A stretch of DNA of 64,000 nucleotides from Ramazzottius varieornatus (lineage: Eukaryota; Tardigrada; Eutardigrada; Parachela; Ramazzottiidae). Numbering within the stretch: the stretch's first letter is position 1; the number at the start of each line of letters is the position of its first letter. The stretch spans positions 4,206,448-4,270,447 of the forward strand of contig BDGG01000002.1 of the NCBI GenBank assembly GCA_001949185.1. The letters are read 5' to 3'. Position numbers and translations under genes: made by a program. This document shows positions 21,856 through 31,200 of this stretch, piece by piece. The notes under the pieces were generated by a model that ran no database searches, had not been told where the DNA came from, and was given only the letters and a program-made list of their open reading frames with translations.

Positions 21856-22496
21856 TTTGTATCACCTGAAAGAGAATAATGCACAAAATAACGAAGAGTC
21901 TCCCGTCTATGCTACCCACTATCGAACTTTCAGGGGCAGCCTACATCATCCAGTTCTTCTCCCGTATAGGACCAGCATCAAAGGATGAAGAAACGTACAC
22001 CTGGACAAAAAGATGAATAAATTATATTGGACTAATCGGAGCAATGCAAGCGCAGCAAGGTGAGGGCTGCGATAACACATACAGTAAACAGGTGCGCTGT
22101 TGACAGGCGGCATGGCTGGCATCAGAATAGCACGTGATCTTTTGTTTGTATTTTACACGTGATCGGAGAGTAGCACAGACAGTGTTACTGATCCCAAGTT
22201 CAAAGATTGCAGTTGTAGGTCGTAACTCTTGAGTTTCGACCATTGTCCATTGTGCGCCTGCTTTCTTGGCATTCTGGTAGTGTCCAGGTATATCCTGTAT
22301 CAGTGGTTACGATGGAATCCTCCTTAAACCCTGACCAGACCGCAACAAGGCTAAGATACACCTCGAAACGGCAAAGTATATTGGGAACGACCAATGGTCA
22401 GCCAAAGAAGCAGTCGATCTTAAATTTTAATTCTGCTTAATTTGAATACCAAACCACCGTTCATTGTTAAGCGGGGCTAGCATAGCTAGTGGACTT
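21856..22496. other. Intergenic, Pez 5' side
   Basis: This stretch upstream of the Pez start should contain its promoter. Short frames occur on both strands without recognisable content. No repeats or RNA genes are seen. Confidence 0.4.
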
Positions 22497-23140
22497 CGAA
22501 CACCCTCACGAGGAGATTTTGCCATCGCTCCACTCTTGTTTCATAAACTGAAACGGCAGAAAGGTAGAGGAGAGTTTTCTCTACTGACTGGGACAGACTA
22601 GGCTGGCAGAAATCCTGAAAGACACAGCAGGAAGCGGAAGTGACGTCAGAATCTGGGCGGAACATGGGCATCAGCGAAGTTCACTGCAGCATCAGTCAAG
22701 TGGCTTGATTGTCTGCTGGTTGATTCGCTATTTGATTGATCTGAAACACTATGATATGGGTAAAAGAGCAGCTGATCACTACAATTTTGACTGTTTTGTC
22801 AAACTTCGCCCTCTTTTCTCGTCTGCTCTCCTCCAGTCATCACAGACATGGATTCTGGTGTGGACCTTATCAATAAGCCTACCGCACCTTTGATAAGTGC
22901 CGTTAGCAGCTTGTCCTTGTCACTTGGAAAGTCGCTCGGTGAAAAGCCTGTTATAGCCCATACCCCAAAGNNNNNNNNNNNNNNNNNNNNNNNNNNNNNN
23001 NNNNNNNNNNNNNNNNNNNNTTTTTTCTGCCAGCCTAGTCTGTCCAGTCAATAGAGAAAACTCTCCTCTACCTTTCTGCCGTTTCAGTTTGTGAAACAAG
23101 ACTGGAGCGATGGCAGAATCCCCTCGTCAGCTATTAAGTA
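22497..23140. repeat. Large inverted repeat flanking an assembly gap
   Basis: The arm at 22499-22617 (CGAGGAGATTTTGCCATCGC ... AGACTAGGCTGGCAGAAATC) recurs inverted at 23022-23137 (TTCTGCCAGCCTAGTCTGTC ... GATGGCAGAATCCCCTCGTC), about 115 bp with scattered mismatches and a 1-bp deletion. Between them lies about 350 bp of unique sequence and then 50 N. This may be the two ends of a transposon or the boundary of an inverted duplication; the gap prevents a decision. Confidence 0.8.
22971..23020. other. Assembly gap (50 N)
   Basis: Exactly 50 N, probably a placeholder of unknown true size. An open plus frame beginning ATGGATTCTGGTGTGGACC at 22848 runs into it, so a small exon could be cut here. 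Confidence 1.
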
Positions 23141-23289
23141 TGCCAAAAATGCAAAAGCTGAAGGAAAGGTTATGCGCCACGGCTGTTCATTTATACAGCC
23201 AAGAATCAGCCAGACAAGAAAGAAAACGGCGAGCCATATCCTCATCCGCTATCCAGCTCACATGGGTCTTGGTGCAGAGAACTGATTTT

Positions 23290-23773
23290 TCCTCAAAGGT
23301 TTGTCGCAGGTTTCTTTTCTTTGAATCTTATCGAATAGCACTTCTGAGATGAAGGTATCAGTACGCTTGAGGAAGATGCCACGACCCGCTTCACCCTGGA
23401 AATAAAATTCACCTCCCACTTCTCCAGTAAGGTTTCAGGTTTGGGTCGCCGACTTTATCGTTCTGAAACAAAACAGATTTGAATAAATCCCACCTTGTGT
23501 TCTAGAAGAATGTGTAAACCGCTCATACTTCTGATGCAGTACAAGAAATAATGACGTCAGTGCAGACAAAACCAGAAAACTTAAAAAGAGTTCTAGCCGG
23601 ATTCCCAGACAGTTATCCGATGCAGTGATATCTGAATGAAATCCGAGGTAGCAAGATGGATTGCAACCTAGACTACATAATGTGCTTACACTAAAACCGG
23701 ATCGCAAAAACTCTGCCAGTTCTTGCAGGCTCGATGTTCTCAGCTGTCTCATTGGATTGACAACCGAGTCCAT
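23290..23773 (-). CDS. Possible small membrane protein, structure unresolved
   Basis: Minus-strand exons can be proposed. The first begins at 23773 with MDSVVNPMRQLRTSSLQELA and ends near a GTAAGC donor at 23692. The second follows a TTTCATTCAG acceptor and encodes NCLGIRLELFLSFLVLSALT plus SLFLVLHQKYER, a clear membrane segment with a basic flank, ending at an AAG/GTGGGA donor. Downstream a TTTCAG acceptor gives NDKVGDPNLKPYWRSG, but the phase does not fit simply, and a further frame GRGIFLKRTDTFISEVLFDK follows a TTTATTTCCAG acceptor. The pieces look protein-like but I could not join them with consistent phases. No family is recognised; the gap 300 bp away may have disturbed the gene. Confidence 0.3.
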
Positions 23774-24179
23774 AGGCTTTACACGGAAACGCCACTCATT
23801 TCAGACGACGCATGCATGGCACATCAATTCCATCATGCAGCCATTCCTTACAGATCGAGTGGGAAGAGAGCTCAGGCCCCAGGCACAGTTCACTTGACCA
23901 AAGTCCTGCATGCAGCGTATTTGAATGACGACGCGTTTCTTGTTGAACAACGTTATTGCCAGAAAATATTCCCACATGAAGAAGCTTTGCGTTACAACAG
24001 GGCCGCGGTGCGGCCTGTGTTGAGTGTATCAAAGTAATATCGTGGCGTCACTGTCCTAGGCTATTCACAGTGCGAAAGCGACTGTAGCGTATGACGCCAT
24101 ATGTCAAGCCTGATACATTCAATACAGGCCGTGCCGGCCCGTAATGATTACGGTAACGACCGTGATAAATATTATTTTA

Positions 24180-25697
24180 TTACACCATAGGTTTCCATCT
24201 GCCTAGAAAATATTGTTTAGGATTAATTCCTCTAGCCATCTCACTTCCGGGTCTAGGCCAGTCCTTGTAGTAAAGCACCTCATCCGCATCGCTGAGGTAT
24301 GCTGCCCACCACCCATACGATCCCACAGTAAGTATAATGTTATCCATGAGACTGAGGAAAGCCATGTCGACCGCTTCATGACTCTTCTCGAGGTACAGGA
24401 CATTCGGGTTGAGGAACAGCTTCCGGCAATATGCAATGTCGTTGCTGACCACAAAGAATATTACCAGCGGATACTTTCTTTCGAAGTACGCCACAGCATG
24501 CAACAGGTAGTCGTCGGTTGCCGGCGTATGCCCAAACTGGTAATGCGACCCGCTCCTGTTCGCGATGTCACCTCGTCTCACATGTATTCCGACTAGTACA
24601 GGTTCCTTTCTAGCTCTTTCTCTGGCAGCCGAAAAGCCAGACGACGCATCAAAATTCAGCAGCTCCCTGAAATGCCTGAGCCGTCGACCGTCACTTCCGA
24701 CTTTCCGCTGTTTCGTCAGCGTAAGCGAGGATTCCGCCACACCGTCATCGACAAATTTTGGGACAGATTTTGAAATTAAGGTTCGTGAATCTACTCCAGA
24801 TTCGATATCGGGTTCGATTTCATCGATGGGACTGTCCAATTCAAACGCCAGCTTTTCGGCCTTTGAAGCGTGTTCTTGGGCTTCCATCTCAACCGTCAGG
24901 TTTCGCAGAGCGTTGAGCTTGTACCACACCGCGCCGATGCAAGCATCGTAGATTATCCTTTTGAAGGTGAACATCGACCTTATCTCGTCGCGAACCCAGT
25001 GGAAGTACATCCACGACTGCAGGTATCCCTGGATGACCATGTCAGGACCATGCTTTGCTGCTTCCAACGTATCCAAGTAGACCATCCATGCTGCAAAGGT
25101 TCCATAACTGGCTTCGGGGACAAGGTGCTTTTGTACCTCTTCCGTGTAGTTTCCTCCCAGAAAGAAGTCAGTTCTGTTGATTCTTGTCAGATTGAAGTTT
25201 TCAAGGTAGGTCTCTGCCCAGTACGTCTGAAACAACGAAGGAGTGCGGAGGTTTACTCGGGCGATTCCGTACAGAGACGCCACCATGAAGAGCCAGTTGC
25301 CCAGTCCGCCATCATTGATGCCATGGGAAAGATATCCATGGGTCTCCGACGCAGTTGCATTCAGCCGCCGCTGATAATATTCTGACTTCCGCAGTCGGGC
25401 TTCTGCTTTGCCACGTATTCGTGAAGTAATGGCAACCAGATCCAAATTTTTGTACCTTCTGAGAATGCGGCGAGAATCAGCTGTTATAATAAGTGGTCGG
25501 TCGTACGACAAGTCTACTTCCGGGTCGACGCTCTTGAGCAATGCTGAGAAGTGTCCGATATCTGGAATGGTGATAAGGTCCATCAATACTAATCCCGACA
25601 TCGAGAGCGCAACTGCCAACCATAACGCAAAAAAAAGGTTTCTTGTCAAGTGATTGAAACATCTTTGAGCTGACATATCATTTCTCCAGGCTCCCAT
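24180..25697 (-). CDS. Alpha-1,2-fucosyltransferase-like (GT11) type II Golgi protein
   Basis: GT11 enzymes transfer fucose from GDP-fucose to galactose in the Golgi. This is a single uninterrupted frame of 505 residues, an intronless gene among intron-rich neighbours. It has a type II topology: a short cytosolic start with Arg/Asn, then a signal anchor LFFALWLAVALSMSGLVLMD (about 20-40). The GT11 motifs are GGLGNWLFMVASLYGIARVN near residue 135, the GDP-fucose motif GIHVRRGDIANRSG near 370, VVSNDIAYCRKLF, then DMAFLSLMDNIILTVGSYGW with WAAYLS near 460. An unusual polar insert of about 60 residues rich in Glu and Ser precedes the HVRRGD motif. The intronless structure could reflect retrotransposition or a family of lineage-expanded genes. 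The polyadenylation signal AATAAA overlaps the TAA stop on the minus strand. Confidence 0.85.
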   Translation of the reverse strand: MGAWRNDMSAQRCFNHLTRNLFFALWLAVALSMSGLVLMDLITIPDIGHFSALLKSVDPEVDLSYDRPLIITADSRRILRRYKNLDLVAITSRIRGKAEARLRKSEYYQRRLNATASETHGYLSHGINDGGLGNWLFMVASLYGIARVNLRTPSLFQTYWAETYLENFNLTRINRTDFFLGGNYTEEVQKHLVPEASYGTFAAWMVYLDTLEAAKHGPDMVIQGYLQSWMYFHWVRDEIRSMFTFKRIIYDACIGAVWYKLNALRNLTVEMEAQEHASKAEKLAFELDSPIDEIEPDIESGVDSRTLISKSVPKFVDDGVAESSLTLTKQRKVGSDGRRLRHFRELLNFDASSGFSAARERARKEPVLVGIHVRRGDIANRSGSHYQFGHTPATDDYLLHAVAYFERKYPLVIFFVVSNDIAYCRKLFLNPNVLYLEKSHEAVDMAFLSLMDNIILTVGSYGWWAAYLSDADEVLYYKDWPRPGSEMARGINPKQYFLGRWKPMV

Positions 25698-26247
25698 GAT
25701 CCAGAAACGACCCTAACCATGGGAGAAAAGAGAATGCTTTATGCTAGACTAGATGTCAGGAAAAAAATGTACTTTAATTTCGAGAGTGGCTGAGTTACCT
25801 TAGCAGTGGACATACAAACGAGATAGTTCAAAGCACAGATGATCTTTGGTGTGCGTTTACAAGCTTCATCTTCCCTGAGGCGGTGAGCTGAGGTCGCTGA
25901 TGAAGACGTAAGTGTCCGAAGTGACCTTGCAGCTTCAGTCGGTGACTATACTGTCCGCCATCTATTGGAGCTGCTTCTCTCTGTAAGAGACAAGACAGAG
26001 AAAACAGAATAATTCACGAATAATTGACGATCTATTAAGGGGGTTCAGCGGTTGATTACTCCGCTGGTGGACTTACATCCGGTGGAAATGACCCCACCCC
26101 TGCCCCTCGCAATTGGTCTATCCATTCCACCGAAAATTAAATTCCACCGAAAATAACATTCCACCGAAGACTCGGTGTAATTACGACTCACTCCCGAGTA
26201 ACTCGTAATCCCGCCGGCTGACGAAACTTTCGGTTTCTACTTGCACA
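25698..26247. other. Intergenic, fucosyltransferase 5' side
   Basis: No coding content is recognised. The only structure seen is a short tandem repeat at 26124-26174. Promoters for the fucosyltransferase (minus) and for the gene to the right (plus) should lie here. Confidence 0.4.
26124..26174. repeat. Three-copy 17-bp tandem repeat
   Basis: ATTCCACCGAAAATTAA, ATTCCACCGAAAATAAC and ATTCCACCGAAGACTCG follow each other directly. It lies about 75 bp upstream of the possible first exon at 26248. Confidence 0.85.
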
Positions 26248-26409
26248 GTGCGGAAGTTTCTTTACAGATATCTTGTTTTCGTTCTCCATCTTTCTGCACT
26301 TCTTGCTCTGTGTTTTTATATCAGTACTGTGGTTACCATGTCCCTGTCGCAACCGGCTCGTTCCTCTAAACCAACAAGTCAGGAGGCTGAAGTCGTGATA
26401 ACCGTACCG
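26248..26409 (+). CDS. Possible alternative first exon, signal-anchor type
   Basis: ATG at 26248 opens a frame beginning MRKFLYRYLVFVLHLSALLA, then LCFYISTVVTMSLSQPARSS, a basic start followed by a strong hydrophobic segment. The frame meets a consensus donor, CCG/GTAAGT, at 26409/26410 in phase 0. The second exon of the chitin-binding protein gene (27197) also starts in phase 0, so splicing 26409 to 27197 would give a second N-terminus for that protein. It could equally be the first exon of an unrelated transcript. Confidence 0.35.
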
Positions 26410-27025
26410 GTAAGTGGAGCAGCAGCCAAGCGCCCTTTTCGAAATTTTACACCGGTCTCATGTTTGGATCGAACAGAGGGCGTTCAACGGCAGATGATTT
26501 CGTTGAACTAAAACAGTTTTTAGCTGGCTGAAAAAGATTGCGGGGGCGGTGCCACAAACAAGACCGTTGTAATGTCACCGGCGGTGTAATCAACGGTTGA
26601 ACCCCTTTATTGCAAGGCAAAGAATGGCTTTGCGCAAGGTTGTGGCTCACCAGGAGGAAACGCGAACGAGCGCCCCGTTGTAGCACGTATCCTCGTACTC
26701 TCACCTACCCGTGGGCGTCCGGCGCACCTTCTTTCGTGCAAGCTGGAAAACATGGCACAGCACAACAGACTATTACGGTACACGCGCGGTTCTTTTCAGA
26801 TGGCTCATCAGAATAATTCATCAAAACTTGGACACCACCAGACTGGTTACGTGTGGATACAGCCCGGAGGCTACAGTACATCGGATCGTAGAGGTAACTG
26901 ACTTCCGACTTTGTTCTAGCTTCTTGAGTGTGGCGCATTCTTTCATAGTCTGCCTTAATTCGTCTGCTCGTTTCTGCCGTAAAAAAAGGTTCATTCAAAA
27001 GTGGGAAAACCCCCTGTTCTTCAGT

Positions 27026-27982
27026 ATGTCTCACGTAAGGTTTCTCCTGGGTCAACTGAGTTTTACCGGCCTGTGCCTCTTGTGCATGATATTGTCGGCT
27101 CGTGCTGCTCAGTTCTTATGGGTACGACAGAACATGTACTGGAGTTAGGTTCATTTTCTTCTCAACTATTTCCCCGATATGCGTGTTACTTTATAGGCTG
27201 ATTCTGATCCAACAGCAACAGAGAGCACCATCTCTGTATTTGATCTGCGGCGACCCGATTTTCCAGCAGAGAGAGTGGCAGAGTTCCTGAACCAAAGTGT
27301 CGCGGGTCGAGACTATCCGGATTTCTTGACTATCCCAACAAACCTCAACTTTTCGTGTCATGATGTCGAACAGCCGGTAGGTTAAAAACTCTCTTTACTG
27401 ACAACATTAACCTAGTTGCTCGCAATTGGGTCGGAACGTGGGCTAAAGAGTTGAACAGACCACTATCCCAGACTCTCAGGTGGCGCACGTCTTCGCTGTT
27501 ATTGACTGGAGGTTTGCGCCACTTGGGAAAATAATCTGACACAAATCATTTGTCAATGTCCACACTGCCAAACTACATGACCATGTTGACTTTTTGCAGG
27601 GCTTCTATGCGAACAGAGACACAGGATGTCAGGGTACACAATGTCCGCTTCATGCTCAGTCAACCAGATTTCCCCTGCATTCAATCATTTAGTATAAATA
27701 TTGTTGTGGTGTATTTTAGTCTATCATCGATGCGACCCAAACGGACGACAGTATGATTACCTCTGCGGCAACCAGACTGTCTTTGACCAACTTTTATTGA
27801 CCTGCGATTTTTTCTACAAAGTCGACTGCAACGCGTAAGTGTACCTTCATGACACCATCGCATTATTTCCTCGCAAAAGCATGACGATGATTCTGAGAAC
27901 TGTTTTGCTTTGCAGCTCAAAAACATACTTCAATTACGTCAACATGCATTTATACAAAAGCGGAGAACCTGCGCCAACCTAA
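27026..27982 (+). CDS. Secreted protein with one type-2 chitin-binding domain
   Basis: Five exons (27026-27121, 27197-27376, 27600-27633, 27720-27834, 27916-27982) sum to 492 nt, 163 residues, with matching phases. The N-terminus MSHVRFLLGQLSFTGLCLLC and MILSARAA is a signal peptide. After a short linker the peritrophin-type domain (CBM14, about residues 70-145) reads NFSCHDVEQPGFYANRDTGC, QVYHRCDPNGRQYDYLCGNQ, TVFDQLLLTCDFFYKVDCNA, with six cysteines in the family spacing. It ends SKTYFNYVNMHLYKSG. This single-domain arrangement with NVDC..Y..N..LY after the last Cys is a known ecdysozoan cuticle/extracellular family. It probably binds chitin in cuticle or gut lining. Another exon with a hydrophobic start at 26248 could supply an alternative N-terminus. 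Confidence 0.9.
27476..27529. repeat. Hairpin, CAAGTGGCGCAC family (intron of chitin-binding gene)
   Basis: TCAGGTGGCGCACGTCTTCG pairs with GGTTTGCGCCACTTGGGAAA. It lies in the intron between the exons ending at 27376 and starting at 27600. Confidence 0.85.
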
Positions 27983-28256
27983 AGACTTCCTACTTCCTCA
28001 TCCGAGTCCAACACGACTTGTTGTTGGTTTCCCAACCACAAATACAAATACTGGCCAAAATTTGTAATACAGTCACTTATTACTCAATCGTTCAAGCTGT
28101 TTCCATTAACAAAGAATTATAAATTTTCTATAAAAGAAAAGCTCAAACTCAAAATCAAAAACGGGAAGAAAAAACATGAAAACTAATCAACTAAAACTTC
28201 AAAGGTCCAAAATACTGATGAGTTTATCCCTGAGAGAGAGAGAACAATCTCACCGT

Positions 28257-31200
28257 TTACTGATAGACTGGATGGACTCGCAAGAAGTAGTTCGCTCCAT
28301 GCGACTGCTCCATCTGGTACTGCTTGCGCAAACCGTGCGTGAGGTTGAGGAAGCTGTAGGCTGGTGTCTCCAAGTTCTTGGTCATCCGACCACCCATCAT
28401 GAAGGCCTTGTCGTAAAGTACTGTCAAGCTGAAGTTACTCCCTGCTGCGCCCTTCGCGATTCCCACCACCGTTCCTCGAAGCCCCACGGGAACCAAGCTG
28501 CCTTCCCGGATACAGATCACTCGATCGTACATCTCCCACGTCACGCTCAAATCTGGCACGACCTTGTCCACGTAAGGCATGTGCTGCAAAGAATGACGAT
28601 ACGTCATATGTCCTGTCATTTGTTGTGCGATAGAGTACCATATGATATGTCATAGCATAGTAGTATGTTATGTCATGCCATGTCACGGTGTTTTATCGGC
28701 ATACTTTTGGGGGGGAAACATCTTACTCGGTAGAGAAGGCGTGGATGGATTTGGGTTCGGAAGCGTGTAGGTCCTCGTCGTTGCTGCCTCAGAGCTTGAT
28801 CGACTCTCTTTTGAATCTCGTCGAGGACGTACTCGTCGACAAACTCGCCTCCACATGGCTGCTGTGTCATCTTGGCCGTCGGTAGAGTGTTCAAGTACGC
28901 CTTCACTTCATCTAGCTTTGCGACACCTTGTCCTGGGTAGATATCTTCGAAGAAGGGATCCTGGCAGCCAGTATCCAACAGAAATTCGAACAGCCGCGGG
29001 AAGCGTTGACGGTACTCGTGGATCAAGTCAAGAACCCGATCGGAGTACAGCCAGATGGGATCGCCACGAGCATTTTCCACCTCCGATCGCTTCGTATATC
29101 CGCGCATCTAGAAACCATAGAAATCAAACCGACTGAACTATTTTTCAGTAATCTCGAATTCCAAATAACAAGTACCTCAGTGTTGGCTTTGGTCGCCTTC
29201 AAGCCAAGCCCAATGTTGACTTTCTCCTCGTCATCGGGATGAACCCGGGCAAACACAGTTCCAGTCAGTCGCGATATGATCTGCGGACTCAACTGCAGAA
29301 CTTTCGCCGCTATTCCAGCAGCTTCATATTGCGAGGCAAATTTCTGAAGAGAAACAGAAACTTGATCTCATGTCAAATGCACTCATGACAAGAAGAACCT
29401 ACATTTCGTCCATAATGCTGGTTGATGATGTCATCCAAGTAAGGCTCGGGAGGATTGTCGAAGATGACTTCGGCCAACCCTTGTGCTCGGTCGAAATGAT
29501 GAACCTATAAAGTAGCTTCAGCGGTGAGAAAAAAGCGAATGCTTGCAATTCAACTCCCTCGAAACCAAAACTTACTCGTGCTTCCCGACCATAGTAAGGG
29601 AAGCCCAGCACGAAGACGCGAGCTCCTGCGGCGAATATCTGGTCGATTCGCAGTTCCGGTGTCTTTTGAACCTGAATGCGGTCATCGACGAAGACCATCT
29701 GGATGGGGTACGGCGTCAGCTCCGTCGAACTGACCGGATCCAAGTATGCCGCTCGCCCGTCCTTTCGGATGCTGACGCGATTACCAAGGCACGATCGAAC
29801 GTACACCAGGACCTGGATTCGCCCGCAGTCAATACCTTTCCGGCAGTTCAACCTATGAAGAACACGTCTGATCAGTGGACAAACTTTCTGCGAGTTATAC
29901 TCGGATAAGCAAAGATAATTAAGTACACGCAAGACGAGAAATTATGGTAGAGTAAAAATGATGGGACAGGCGGAAAGGACGGCGAAATGGAAACTCGGCC
30001 GTAGAAAAGTGTCGGAAAATGTATTACTGTGAATCGGTCGCGTACGTACGTGCTCCCGTACCGCCGTAGCGAAAAGGCCTGTCCCATCATTTTTACTCTA
30101 CCATAATTTCTCGTCCTGCGTGTACAGTAAGTAAGGCTTGACAACGGCCCATTAAGGGACATACATCATCTCAAGCTCTTTGATTTTGCTGTCGAATGCA
30201 TCCATATCGTCAGACTCGGTGACCGTCTCTTGCTGTGCTTGTGGAGGTCCTCCAGGTAGACGAGGAGCTAAGCTGCACTTCTTCACACCGTCGGTCACAT
30301 AAGCCACCACGGCTTTCGACTGCAGAGGCCAGTTGACAAAGACCGTTTTCCCCAGTAACTTCACTCCTTCTTCGAAGTAATTCTGTAACCGTCACAAAGC
30401 TTTTGACGATTTTTGTCTCAGCAATACGTTGCAGTAGAGTTGAATGTGCAGTGTGGGATGAACAAGATATGCATACCATTTCAGGATCAACGGCGACCTT
30501 CAGCAAGACACTGGGTCCTCGACTCTTGTGCTGGAAGACCTGGACATTGCCGAGCTTCAACTCGGCCTGATAGGTCGAAAAAGAAAAATACATACAGCAA
30601 GTTAAGCAAAGGATAGCTCATCATGAACGCTTGATCTGAATTCACATCCTTCATACCGTATGTTGCAAGAAGCCCAGTGTGGGGAAGCCTGGACTATAAA
30701 GTGGTCCTCGTAGCGCTTCGTGTTTTCCCAATCGGATGGCTTTGCGCGGAAGAGTATGAAACTTGTAATCGTAGTGCATGAGCCTGTAATGGGACTATCA
30801 ATGCTCGGTCTTACCGCGAGTTCATCTCTTCAAAGAGTTGAGCCTATGTTTTTCTTACTGTGCATGGAATGGTTCTATGGGCGGCAGGTGTCGCGAAGGC
30901 GGTCCGTACGGTTGGCCTCGTTGCGGAGAGTAGCGGAAGACAAATCCTGGCCCAAGCTGGTTTCGACGCTTCTCACCCGGCGTCAGCTGCGACAACCGAG
31001 GCTTGATCGCATCAACCAAGCGACTCTAGGGGAGAGTTTCCGCAGTCAGTCACTGAGCTTCATAAGTATTCAGTTGGACTTTCGAGCATACTTCTTCGAT
31101 GAACGGAATAAGCACAATGGCTTCCCAATCGTTCGTCTTGCCGTTGAGATCCGTGGCGAAGTCCTCCGGGTAGAAGTCGTATATCGGACTCGCCGGAGTA

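Noticed and set aside
22848-22970. Plus frame MDSGVDLINKPTAPLIS running into the gap
   Set aside because: It resembles a real first exon and follows an acceptor-like sequence, but it is cut by N after 41 codons and matches nothing I recognise, so no gene is called.
26711-27025. Extension of the chitin-binding protein upstream of 27026
   Set aside because: The frame stays open back to 26711, but the extra residues are not protein-like and would bury the signal peptide; ATG at 27026 puts it at the N-terminus.
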